From contig JASHTQ010000454.1 in the NCBI GenBank assembly GCA_030040475.1, positions 1 to 13,759 on the forward strand: 13,759 bases of DNA, read 5' to 3'. Below are positions 1 through 6,756 of this stretch, in pieces (the stretch's first letter is position 1; every line of letters starts with the position of its first letter). This stretch comes from Streptosporangiaceae bacterium. GTDB taxonomy: Bacteria > Actinomycetota > Actinomycetes > Streptosporangiales > Streptosporangiaceae. A program made the translations under genes and the position numbers. The notes under the pieces are model-generated. The model had not been told where the DNA came from and searched no databases. It saw only the letters and a list, made by a program, of their open reading frames with translations.

Positions 1-691
1 GCGCCGCGAGCGCGATGGCGGCCTCGGTGTCGAGCCGCTCGTGCGCGTCGATGAACCGATCGAGCAACTCGCGTTCCGCGGCGGTCGGCTCGCGGGCGGA
101 CCACTCGGCGCGGCGTGGCGGCAGGTGCGACTGCATGGTCGTGCGGGCCCGCTGCAGCGCGCTGTTGGCCGCGGCGACGCTGGTGCCGAGGGCCGAGGCG
201 GTCTCGCTGGCCGGCCAGCCGAGGACGTCCCTGGCGATCAGCGCCGCGCGCTGCCTCGGCGGCAGCACCTGCAGGGCGGCCAGGAAGGCAAGGCTGATCG
301 TCTCGCGCTCGATCGCCATCGCCTCCGGCTGCTGGTCGCTCGGCGCGGCCTGGTCGAGCAGCACGTCGGGGTAGGGCTGCAGCCATGACACCTCGGCGAA
401 CGAGGTCATCCCTGCCGCCCGCCGCGCGCTGCCCTTCCGGCGCAGCATGTCGAGGCAGACGTTCGTCGCGATGCGGTACAGCCAGGCGCGGAACTGCGAG
501 CCGCCGTCGAAACCCGCCAGGCCCCGCCAGGCGTTCAGGAACGTCTCCTGCACCGCGTCCTCGGCGTCATCGAAGGACGCCAGCATGCGGTAGCAGTGGA
601 CGTGCAACTCGCGCCGGTGGCGTTCGGCGAGCGCGGCGAAGGAGGGCTCGTCACCCGCGACTGCCTCGCGGACCGTCTGGTCGATGTCCAT
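1..691 (-). CDS. Sigma-70 family (ECF-type) RNA polymerase sigma factor, 3' end beyond window
   Basis: Directs RNA polymerase core to a specific promoter set. The reading frame is open from an ATG at 691 to base 1 (230 codons seen, stop outside the window). Region 2 spans about residues 20-88: HCYRML near 32-37, then DDAEDAVQETFLNAWR at 41-56 and FRAWLYRIATNVCLD at 67-81, the usual core-binding and -10 recognition helices. Region 4 spans about 133-190 with LPPRQRAALIARDVLGW at 143-159 and a helix-turn-helix ending near 185. The chain continues past region 4 (ERELLDRFIDAHERLDTEAA at 206-225), which looks like the start of a C-terminal SnoaL-like domain as in SigG/TIGR02960-type factors of about 320 residues; this is inferred from a partial sequence. 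AGGAGG lies six bases before the ATG and fixes the start. No anti-sigma gene is visible in the window. The GNAT-like gene is 77 bp upstream in the same direction. Confidence 0.93.
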   Translation of the reverse strand, partial: MDIDQTVREAVAGDEPSFAALAERHRRELHVHCYRMLASFDDAEDAVQETFLNAWRGLAGFDGGSQFRAWLYRIATNVCLDMLRRKGSARRAAGMTSFAEVSWLQPYPDVLLDQAAPSDQQPEAMAIERETISLAFLAALQVLPPRQRAALIARDVLGWPASETASALGTSVAAANSALQRARTTMQSHLPPRRAEWSAREPTAAERELLDRFIDAHERLDTEAAIALAA

Positions 692-768
692 GGCGTGCCT
701 CCTGGATCGGGTTCCGCACCATGAAACGAGGCCGGGCGGCCGAACTCATCGGTGCCGCGATGACCGGG

Positions 769-1074
769 TCACAGGCCGAAGGCCTCGCGGCGGTCCTCGG
801 GGACGAGGTCTGCGTAGTCGGGGTGCTCGGCGAGCCAGCGCTGGACGTACGGGCAGTAGGGCAGCACCGACAGGTGGCGCTCGCGGGCGGCGTCGAGGCT
901 GGACCGGATGAGCTCGCTGGCGACGCCGTGGCCGCGGAACCTGTCATCGGTCTCGGTGTGCAGGAACGCGATCGCGGAGCCGCGCATGTGGTACACGACG
1001 ACCCCGGCGAGCTCGCCGTCGGCGCGGATCTCGAACCGCTGCTCGTCCGGAACGTCGGTGACCTGCAGGTCCAT
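769..1074 (-). CDS. GNAT-like small N-acetyltransferase (Acetyltransf_CG type)
   Basis: A 101-residue protein, short for a GNAT but normal for the single-domain YjdJ/Acetyltransf_CG family (PF14542), whose substrates are mostly unknown. The order seen is an N-terminal beta strand pair (FEIRADGELAGVVVYHM, residues 14-30), the FLHTETDDRFRGHGVASELI stretch at about 37-56 with the RGHG acetyl-CoA pyrophosphate-binding loop, and the terminal CPYVQRWLAEHPDY motif at about 73-86, which is diagnostic for this subfamily. No signal peptide or membrane segment is present, so it should be cytoplasmic. A weak AGGGAG lies about ten bases before the ATG. It reads in the same direction as the sortase operon upstream, but 124 bp and a hairpin separate them, so it may be transcribed separately or by readthrough. 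The target is unknown. Confidence 0.88.
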   Translation of the reverse strand: MDLQVTDVPDEQRFEIRADGELAGVVVYHMRGSAIAFLHTETDDRFRGHGVASELIRSSLDAARERHLSVLPYCPYVQRWLAEHPDYADLVPEDRREAFGL

Positions 1075-1114
1075 GGCTGCTGCTCCCTGGGCGGCTGGGC
1101 TTACGTGGAGGAGA

Positions 1115-1193
1115 CACCACCGCCCGTTCGGCTCAAATAGGAATTTTACTGGCGACGGCGGGGAGCTTCGCCGCTGCCTGCGCCCGAACGGGG
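1115..1193 (-). repeat. Hairpin element after sortase gene (copy 1 of a dispersed repeat; possible terminator)
   Basis: Outer arms CCCGTTCGG (1123-1131) and CCGAACGGG (1184-1192) form a perfect 9-bp stem starting seven bases past the sortase stop codon. Inside are a GC stem (CGGCG near 1156-1160 with CGCCG near 1169-1173) and an A/T stem (AAAT 1135-1138, ATTT 1143-1146). The outer flank 1115-1131 is identical over 17 bases to the reverse complement of 9401-9417. Position after a stop codon suggests a transcription terminator or mRNA 3'-end stabiliser for the sortase operon, although no U-tract follows the stem. Confidence 0.6.
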
Positions 1194-1198
1194 TTAGC

Positions 1199-1834
1199 TC
1201 ACTTCACCTCGGTGGCGTAGACGATGATGTTGCTCAGGTAGTGGCCGGTGGCGTAGTCGAAGGTCCCGCCGCAGGTGATGAGGCGAAGCTCGGCGTCCGG
1301 GGTCGGGCCGTAGACGGTCTCCGTGGGGAAGTGGTCCTTCAGGTACCTCTGGACCGAGGTCACGCGGAAGACCGCAAGGGTGCCGTCCGCGCGCCTGACG
1401 TAGATCTCGTCGCCGCGCTTAAGCTGCTTGAGCCGGAAGAACACGCCGATTCCGTACTTGCTGTCGACGTGCCCCACGATGATGGCCGAGCCGATCGCAC
1501 CCGGCCGCGGGCTGCCCGTGTACCAGCCCGCGACGGCGGTGCTCGACGGCACCTCCAACTCGCCGTTGGACTGCAGGCCGAGCGTGATCAGCTTGGTATC
1601 CACGCCGATGATCGGGATCGTGAGCGAGACCGGCGCGGCAACCGGGCGCGGGTCGGCCGATTGCGGCGGGGCCACGATGGGGCCGGTCGGCGCGGGCAGC
1701 GCGTCGACGCCTATCGGGGGCGGGGTGACCGCCGCGGTGGCGTGCCGGGTCAGCAGCAGCCCGGTCGCTCCCCCGCCCACGACGACCAGGCCGGCCGCGA
1801 GCGCGATCGCCGCGGCCGACCTGCGCGTCGGCAC
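1199..1834 (-). CDS. Class F sortase (cysteine transpeptidase)
   Basis: Membrane-anchored transpeptidase that cleaves a C-terminal sorting signal and joins the protein to the cell envelope. A GTG start at 1834 gives 211 residues: a short basic N-terminus, a membrane segment (about 6-27, AAAIALAAGLVVVGGGATGLLL), a proline-rich linker (35-65), and the sortase beta-barrel. The catalytic His is at about 122 in IIVGHVDSKYG and the catalytic Cys at about 188 in LRLITCGG. The HVDS motif and size fit class F. No arginine occurs anywhere after the Cys, which is odd because sortases normally use an Arg on the strand following it. An alternative GTG at 1921 would overlap the previous gene by 85 bases and adds an unlikely Pro/Ala leader, so I prefer 1834, which is two bases after the DUF4397 stop and implies translational coupling. 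The ribosome-binding site is weak. The adjacent DUF4397 protein is the obvious substrate. Confidence 0.9.
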   Translation of the reverse strand: MPTRRSAAAIALAAGLVVVGGGATGLLLTRHATAAVTPPPIGVDALPAPTGPIVAPPQSADPRPVAAPVSLTIPIIGVDTKLITLGLQSNGELEVPSSTAVAGWYTGSPRPGAIGSAIIVGHVDSKYGIGVFFRLKQLKRGDEIYVRRADGTLAVFRVTSVQRYLKDHFPTETVYGPTPDAELRLITCGGTFDYATGHYLSNIIVYATEVK

Positions 1835-1836
1835 CC

Positions 1837-2694
1837 TCAGAACCCGTGCTGCGGCCGGCGGCGGAGCCGGAGCCAGCCCGCCAGCGCCAGCAGCGACCCG
1901 ACCCCGATGACCACAAGCCACGGCAGCGGCGAGGACGGCCCGTGCGCCGCGGTGCCGCCGAAGCCCGTCTGGGCGGCACCCGCAGGCACGTCGCCGGCGC
2001 CGGCCGCGTCCTCCAGGTTGACGACCTCAAGACCGTTGGCTCCGTCCAGGACGACCAGCGTGTGCACGGTGCCCGCGGCGAGCGTCTCGCTCTGGCTGAC
2101 GTCGCCGCCGCTCGTCGCGCTGACCTTCACGGTCTCGGTGCCCGGGTCGACGGTGAAGTACGAGCTCGCCGTGCCGAAGGCGAGCTTGCCCGACAGCACC
2201 TGGCTGCCGAAGGACACGCTGACCGTCTGGTCCTTCAGCGACGCCTGGATCACCCGGACCAGGGCCTTGCCCGACGGCGTGCTGAGGTCGTCGTCAAGGA
2301 CGGCGAGCCGCAGCCCGGACTCCGGCCCCATGCCGGCCACCGTGTAGGCATGGCCGGCCTGGATCGTCACGCTGGTGGACAGCACCGGCTGGCTGGACGG
2401 CGAGGCGCCGGCCGCGCGCATGGCGACGCTGTAGTCGCCGGCGCTGACCGCCTCGTACGGCGAGACCGTCCCGTACGACACGTGGTGCAGCACGATCTGC
2501 GCGTCGGAGTTCCCGAACGAGTAGAGGTAGACGTCGACAGCCGGGGTGTTCGGCGAGAAGTGGGCGAGCCGGATCCAGCCGGTACCCGACGTGGCCGAGT
2601 CGGCGTAGGCGGTGGCCGCGGCGGGAATGCCGAGCAGCAGAGCCGACGCGGCCAGCAGCATGATTAGTCGTCGCGGAGTCTTGAAGAACTTCAT
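1837..2694 (-). CDS. Secreted DUF4397 protein with C-terminal sortase-type tail
   Basis: A 285-residue exported protein. The signal peptide (1-31) has basic KFFKTPRR, a hydrophobic core and an AYA cleavage site before DS. Two related beta-rich halves follow: WIRLAHFSPNTPAVDVYLY from residue 40 and ALVRVIQASLKDQTVSVSFG from about 145. Both match the DUF4397 pattern (R-hAHhSP-VDV), which is widespread but of unknown biochemical role. The tail has a Gly/Ala stretch, AAQTGFGG (about 240-247), a hydrophobic segment (PWLVVIGVGSLLALAGW, about 258-274) and a basic RLRRRP end: the three-part layout of a sortase substrate. AAQTG resembles the LAXTG class more than LPXTG. Start chosen at ATG 2694 because GGAGGGG lies eight bases upstream; an in-frame upstream start at 2733 would place residues before the signal peptide. 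It sits between the membrane protein and the sortase in one operon. Confidence 0.9.
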   Translation of the reverse strand: MKFFKTPRRLIMLLAASALLLGIPAAATAYADSATSGTGWIRLAHFSPNTPAVDVYLYSFGNSDAQIVLHHVSYGTVSPYEAVSAGDYSVAMRAAGASPSSQPVLSTSVTIQAGHAYTVAGMGPESGLRLAVLDDDLSTPSGKALVRVIQASLKDQTVSVSFGSQVLSGKLAFGTASSYFTVDPGTETVKVSATSGGDVSQSETLAAGTVHTLVVLDGANGLEVVNLEDAAGAGDVPAGAAQTGFGGTAAHGPSSPLPWLVVIGVGSLLALAGWLRLRRRPQHGF

Positions 2695-2712
2695 GTAATA
2701 ATCCCCTCCATG

Positions 2713-2732
2713 TGACCCCCGGGGGTGGGTCA
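2713..2732 (-). other. Intercistronic hairpin just upstream of the DUF4397 ribosome-binding site
   Basis: On the minus strand TGACCC (2732-2727), an 8-base loop and GGGTCA (2718-2713) form a 6-bp stem filling the gap between the stop of the preceding gene and the GGAGGGG ribosome-binding site. The centre is also a perfect 12-bp palindrome, ACCCCCGGGGGT (2715-2726). It could set the ratio of the two proteins or be a processing site. Function is inferred from position only. Confidence 0.4.
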
Positions 2733-3830
2733 TCAGGGACCGCTGAGTCCCATCGGGCCGGGGGCATCGAACCGTACCGTGATCGCTGACTTGCCGCCAG
2801 CGAGCCGGATTATCCCATCCTGTGCCGGTTGGTAGGTTGTCTGCTGAGCTTCAAGGAACGCCAGGATCGCCGTCAGGCCAGCGGACTCGGCAGCACCGAT
2901 CTCGGCGCCGCGAAGGGGGACGTCCGGGCTTGCGCCTGGCGACGAGTCATCGAAGGCTATCAGCCGCAGGCCCATTTTGGATGCGAGTGCCGAAAGCGTT
3001 ACAAGAAGTCTCGGATCGACGTCACCCTGCAGCAGCTCCTGCCGGGCCACCGGCGTGGCCTGGACGTTCTTGTTGGTCAGCAGCTGCCGGCCGGCCTCGA
3101 TGCGGGCCGCTCGATCCGAGGCGAGCTGAGCCTCGAACGCCGCCGAGCCCTGCGGCGCGGCGGCGCGGATGTCGATGCGGTTGGCGCCCGAACCGAAGCT
3201 GGCGAGCACCAGCGGCGCATAGACCGAGGCGAGACGGGCGCCGAACTGGCTGCGCACCACCTGCGTCGCGACGATCACGGTGGCGCCAAGCGGGTCGAAG
3301 CTCCCCGGCTGCAGCACGAGCAGCCTGGCGGCCGGGACCCCCGCCGCCTGCAGGGCGGCGCACATCGTCGGGTCGCACTCCAGGGTCGCGTCGGCGCTGA
3401 CCTGCTGCGCGATCCAGGCCGCCGCCTGGTCGCGGACCTGGGCGGCCAGCCGCAATGACGTCGTGCCAGACGCCGGATTAGCCGGGCGATCCGGCTGCGG
3501 CGCCGCGACGGCCGGGCTCTGGTCGGAGATGGCCTCGGTGATCCCCGCGCCCGCGCCCGCGGCGAGCAGCGCAGCCAGCGCCGTCACCGCGATCCGGCGC
3601 CGGCGCGAGGGCGCGCGGCCGGTCTGGTGCCTCTGCAGCCACAGCCGTACGGTCGTGGCCCCGACGGTAAGCCAGCCTGGTTCTTCTTCGCGCTTGGGGT
3701 GTTCGGGACGGGCTGGGCTCCCGGCGCGGTCGGGGCGGTCGGCGCGGTCTGCGTGGGCCGGCAGGCGGTCGGCACGGCCCGCTAGGCGGCCGACGCGCGG
3801 TATCGGTGTAAGACCGTGCTCCTCACCCAT
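2733..3830 (-). CDS. Single-pass membrane protein of unknown function, first gene of the sortase operon
   Basis: A 365-residue protein I cannot assign to a named family. Residues 1-79 are a basic, Arg/Pro-rich cytoplasmic segment. One membrane helix (about 80-98, IAVTALAALLAAGAGAGI) is followed by an extracytoplasmic part of about 265 residues. That part starts with AAWIAQQVSADATLECDPTMC (137-157), which has two cysteines five apart that could form a disulfide. It continues through VIVATQVVRSQFGARL and LASFGSGANRIDIRA (about 185-223), then an alpha-helical stretch (225-270) and a C-terminal alpha/beta piece. The AAWI...FGSG.NRIDIR order recalls the extracytoplasmic C-terminal domain of some actinobacterial GT-C-type glycosyltransferases, here without the transferase membrane region; that is inference from memory of motifs. 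The ATG at 3830 has GGGGGAG five bases upstream. The stop is 38 bp before the DUF4397 start, so it is probably co-transcribed with the substrate and sortase and may help present or modify the substrate. Confidence 0.75.
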   Translation of the reverse strand: MGEEHGLTPIPRVGRLAGRADRLPAHADRADRPDRAGSPARPEHPKREEEPGWLTVGATTVRLWLQRHQTGRAPSRRRRIAVTALAALLAAGAGAGITEAISDQSPAVAAPQPDRPANPASGTTSLRLAAQVRDQAAAWIAQQVSADATLECDPTMCAALQAAGVPAARLLVLQPGSFDPLGATVIVATQVVRSQFGARLASVYAPLVLASFGSGANRIDIRAAAPQGSAAFEAQLASDRAARIEAGRQLLTNKNVQATPVARQELLQGDVDPRLLVTLSALASKMGLRLIAFDDSSPGASPDVPLRGAEIGAAESAGLTAILAFLEAQQTTYQPAQDGIIRLAGGKSAITVRFDAPGPMGLSGP

Positions 3831-3876
3831 CTGCGCTCCCCCACCACCCCCCAGCCGGGGCTACCAAAGCCTACCG

Positions 3877-3905
3877 ATCATACGCTCACATGGGATTTCA
3901 GCCAA
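3877..3905 (-). promoter_or_regulatory. Candidate sigma-70-type promoter of the sortase operon
   Basis: On the minus strand TTGGCT (3905-3900), a 17-base spacer and TATGAT (3882-3877) match the -35/-10 layout, about 46 bases before the ATG at 3830. This stretch is visibly A/T-richer than its surroundings. A small CCCC/GGGG hairpin (3849-3860) lies in the predicted leader. No experimental support is available. Confidence 0.5.
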
Positions 3906-3939
3906 TTCAATCATTTATGGCCCGGTACTGTCCCGAAGA

Positions 3940-4959
3940 TCACGATTCCGCGCTTTTCAGATCATAAGCGGACTGCGCCGATAGGCGCTCGCCGCGGATC
4001 GCGGCCCACTGCAAGGAGTGCCGGATGCCCTCGGCGAGATCGTACTGAGGCTGCCAGTGCAGGAGGCTTTTCGCGCGGTCGATCCTGGCGTAGGCGCCGG
4101 GGACGTCACCCGGCCGACGCCGCGCATCCCGCGACCGGATCGGCGTGTCGGCGACTTCGTTGAACGCGGCGAGGAGTTCCCTGACCGTGGTGCCCGTCCC
4201 GGTGCCGAGGTTGATGGCGGTGGCAGGCCCGGGCATCTCGCCGAGTGCGCCGAGCGCGGCCACGTGGGCCAGCGCGAGGTCCCAGACGTGCACGTAGTCC
4301 CTGATTCCCGATCCGTCCCGCGTCGGGTAGTCGGTCCCCGTGACTTCGAACGGGACGCCTTCCTCCTGCGCCCGGATCATCTTGCCCAGCGCGTGGGTCG
4401 GCCGCGGCAGCTGCAGGCCGGTGCGCATCTTGGGGTCTGCGCCGACCGGGTTGAAGTACCGCAGCGACAGCACCCGCAGCGGCGTCGCGGCGGCCACGTC
4501 GGCGAAGACGGCCTCGCACATCGCCTTGGTCCGCGCGTACGGGCTCTGCGGGTCGACGGGCGAGTTCTCGTCGACGGCCAGGTCAGGGCCTGGGCGGTAG
4601 ATGGCCGCCGAGGAGCTGAAGATCAGCCGCCGGACGCCGTTGCGCAGCAGGTGCTCGGTGAACGCCACGCTCTTGGCCACGTTCTCCCGGTAATACCGCA
4701 CCGGGTCCGCGACCGAGTCGGGCACCACGATCAGGGCCGCGCAGTGGATGACCGCGTCGATATCCGGGTGCTGCGTCAGGACGCGGTCGACCAGCGGCCC
4801 GTCCGCGATGTCGCCGGCGTAGAAGGCGTGCCCGGCGGCGAACTCGCGCCTGCCCGTCACCAGGCTGTCCAGTATCACCGGCGTGATGCCGGCGTCGGAG
4901 CAGGCCGACGCCACCGTGCTGCCGATGTAGCCGGCGCCGCCCGCGACCAGGACCTTCAC
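3940..4959 (-). CDS. galE: UDP-glucose 4-epimerase-like NAD-dependent sugar epimerase
   Basis: A 339-residue extended short-chain dehydrogenase, the normal length for GalE, which interconverts UDP-glucose and UDP-galactose for envelope glycans. The NAD-binding GGAGYIG motif is at 7-13, [12 protein letters not shown] at 72-83, the SSS of the active site at 115-117 and the catalytic Y141-x3-K145 (SPYARTK). Downstream, [11 protein letters not shown] (about 166-176) and [16 protein letters not shown] are typical GalE substrate-domain motifs. The start is GTG at 4959. It overlaps the stop of the upstream acyl-CoA synthetase gene as GTGA, so the two are translationally coupled. The pairing of a fatty-acid-activating enzyme with a sugar epimerase is uncommon and may reflect glycolipid or lipopolysaccharide-like polymer synthesis, but nothing in the sequence proves this. 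The nucleotide-sugar specificity could also differ from glucose/galactose. Confidence 0.9.
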   Translation of the reverse strand: MKVLVAGGAGYIGSTVASACSDAGITPVILDSLVTGRREFAAGHAFYAGDIADGPLVDRVLTQHPDIDAVIHCAALIVVPDSVADPVRYYRENVAKSVAFTEHLLRNGVRRLIFSSSAAIYRPGPDLAVDENSPVDPQSPYARTKAMCEAVFADVAAATPLRVLSLRYFNPVGADPKMRTGLQLPRPTHALGKMIRAQEEGVPFEVTGTDYPTRDGSGIRDYVHVWDLALAHVAALGALGEMPGPATAINLGTGTGTTVRELLAAFNEVADTPIRSRDARRRPGDVPGAYARIDRAKSLLHWQPQYDLAEGIRHSLQWAAIRGERLSAQSAYDLKSAES

Positions 4960-6587
4960 TCCGTCAGGCCGAGGATCTCGGCGGCGCGCTCGCGCATCTC
5001 CACCTTGCGGACCTTACCGGTGACGGTCATCGGGAACTCCTCGACGATATGCACGTACCTCGGGATCTTGTAGTGCGCGAGCTGCCCGCCGCAGAACGCC
5101 CGGACGGCCTCGGCGGTCAGCGGCTGCGCGCCGGGGCGCATCCGGATCCAGGCCATGAGCTCCTCGCCGTACCTGGCGTCGGGCACGCCGATGACCTGGG
5201 CGTCCAGGACGTCGGGGTGGGTGTAGAGAAATTCCTCGATCTCCCTGGGGTAGACGTTCTCCCCGCCGCGGATGACCATGTCCTTGATCCGGCCGGTGAT
5301 GGCGAGATAGCCGTCGTCGTCCATGACGGCGAGGTCGCCGGTGTGCATCCAGCGCGCGGCGTCCACGGCCTCGCCGGTCTTGTCGGGCTGCTCCCAGTAG
5401 CCGAGCATGACCGAGTATCCCCGCGTGCACAGCTCGCCTGGCGTGCCGCGCGGGACCGTCAGGCCGGTGGCCGGGTCGATCACCTTCACCTCGAGGTGCG
5501 GCCCGACGCGGCCGACCGTGGCGACCCGGCGGTCCACGGAATCGTCGACGCGGGTCTGCGTGGACACCGGCGAGGTTTCCGTCATGCCGTAGCAGATCGA
5601 CACCTCCCGCATCGACATCCGCGACATGACCTGCTTCATCACCTCGACGGGGCACGGCGAGCCCGCCATGATGCCGGTACGCAGCGACGACAGGTCGTAG
5701 TCGGCGAATCCCTCCGCGGACAGCTCCGCGATGAACATGGTGGGTACCCCGTACAGCGAGGTGCAGCGTTCGGCCTGCACGGCCGCCAGCGTGGCGACCG
5801 GGTCGAAGGTCGCCGCCGGGATGACCATGCACGCTCCGTGGCTGGTCGCGGCCAGGTTGCCCATCACCATTCCGAAGCAGTGGTAGAACGGCACCGGGAT
5901 GCAGATCCGGTCTTCCTGGGTGTAATTGCACAGCTCGCCGACGAAGTAGCCGTTGTTAAGGATGTTGTGGTGAGAGAGAGTCGCGCCCTTCGGGAAGCCA
6001 GTAGTCCCTGAGGTGTACTGGATATTGATGGGGTCGTCGGTGTCCAGCTCGATGCTCTCCAGGATGGCGCCGTCCCGGCGGCGGCCGACGTCGAGCAGCG
6101 ATCCCCACTCCGCGCTGCCGAGCAGCACGACCTGCGAGAGCCCCGGGCAGCGCGGCCGGACCTCGGCGATCATCGCGGCGTAATCGGAGGTCTTCAGCCG
6201 CTCCGCGGCGACCAGCAGCGTGGTGCCCGACTGGTTGAGCACGAACTCGAGCTCCCGGGTGCGGTAGGCCGGGTTGATGTTCACCAGGATCGCGCCGATC
6301 TTGGCGGTCGCGTACTGGGTGATCGTCCACTGCGCGCAGTTAGGTGCCCAGATGCCGACCCGGTCCCCCTTGCCGATGCCGATGCCGAGCAAGCCGAGCG
6401 CGAGCGCGTCGACGTCGGCGGCCAGTTCGGCGTAGGTCCACCTGCGGCTGGCCTTTGGATCCGATCGGTCCACGAGGGCCTCGCGGTCCCCGTATGCACG
6501 CACCGTAGCGTCGAAGTTGGCACCGATCGTGTCGCCGAGCAGCGGCGACGCGGATCCTCCCGACGAGTAACTCAGGGCTGAGGACAT
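4956..6587 (-). CDS. AMP-forming acyl-CoA synthetase (fatty-acid-CoA ligase family)
   Basis: Activates a carboxylic acid, probably a medium- or long-chain fatty acid, to acyl-AMP and then acyl-CoA, using ATP and CoA in the cytoplasm. The 543 residues are full length for the ANL superfamily. Motifs in order: phosphate-binding [11 protein letters not shown] at 191-201, FYHCFGM at 234-240, YGMTETSP at 333-340, [21 protein letters not shown] at 416-436 with the hinge and ribose-binding residues, [15 protein letters not shown] at about 440-454, and the catalytic lysine K525 in MTVTGKVRK. The closest match by eye is the FadD35/AcsF-like fatty-acyl-CoA synthase group; exact chain length cannot be read from sequence. 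The ATG at 6587 is preceded by GGAGGTGA at good spacing. It is divergent from the hydrolase-sirtuin operon and its stop overlaps the galE start. Confidence 0.93.
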   Translation of the reverse strand: MSSALSYSSGGSASPLLGDTIGANFDATVRAYGDREALVDRSDPKASRRWTYAELAADVDALALGLLGIGIGKGDRVGIWAPNCAQWTITQYATAKIGAILVNINPAYRTRELEFVLNQSGTTLLVAAERLKTSDYAAMIAEVRPRCPGLSQVVLLGSAEWGSLLDVGRRRDGAILESIELDTDDPINIQYTSGTTGFPKGATLSHHNILNNGYFVGELCNYTQEDRICIPVPFYHCFGMVMGNLAATSHGACMVIPAATFDPVATLAAVQAERCTSLYGVPTMFIAELSAEGFADYDLSSLRTGIMAGSPCPVEVMKQVMSRMSMREVSICYGMTETSPVSTQTRVDDSVDRRVATVGRVGPHLEVKVIDPATGLTVPRGTPGELCTRGYSVMLGYWEQPDKTGEAVDAARWMHTGDLAVMDDDGYLAITGRIKDMVIRGGENVYPREIEEFLYTHPDVLDAQVIGVPDARYGEELMAWIRMRPGAQPLTAEAVRAFCGGQLAHYKIPRYVHIVEEFPMTVTGKVRKVEMRERAAEILGLTE

Positions 6588-6756
6588 GCCCGCTCACCTC
6601 CAAGCCTGGTTTACCCGGCATTCCGGCCGGAGTCCAGCGTGGCATGGTTTGGCCGCGCCGCCTTTCTTTACGACTAAACCGCCGGGACAGCGGATAATGA
6701 TCGATAAACACGCCCCGGCCATGGGCCATAATCGGCGTGATCGTGGGAGGGAAATC
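6588..6756. promoter_or_regulatory. Divergent intergenic region between acyl-CoA synthetase and hydrolase-sirtuin operon
   Basis: This 169-bp stretch must hold both promoters. On the plus strand there are -10-like CATAAT (6727-6732) and GATAAT (6693-6698), but no convincing -35 hexamer at 17 bases. The hydrolase ribosome-binding site GGGAGGG is at 6745-6751. On the minus strand only the GGAGGTGA ribosome-binding site before 6587 is clear. The region is A/T-richer at 6660-6735 than its neighbours. No clear operator palindrome was found. Confidence 0.35.

Noticed and set aside
908..2347. Long plus-strand open frame of 479 codons opposite the GNAT-like gene, sortase and DUF4397 gene
   Set aside because: It overlaps three well-supported minus-strand genes, has Arg/Pro-rich low-complexity composition and no recognisable domain; such antisense frames are common in high-GC DNA.
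2691..2711. Tiny open frame MEGIIT ending in ATGA at the DUF4397 start
   Set aside because: It lacks its own ribosome-binding site and its ATG overlaps the DUF4397 one; most likely a coincidence of the GGAGGGG sequence.
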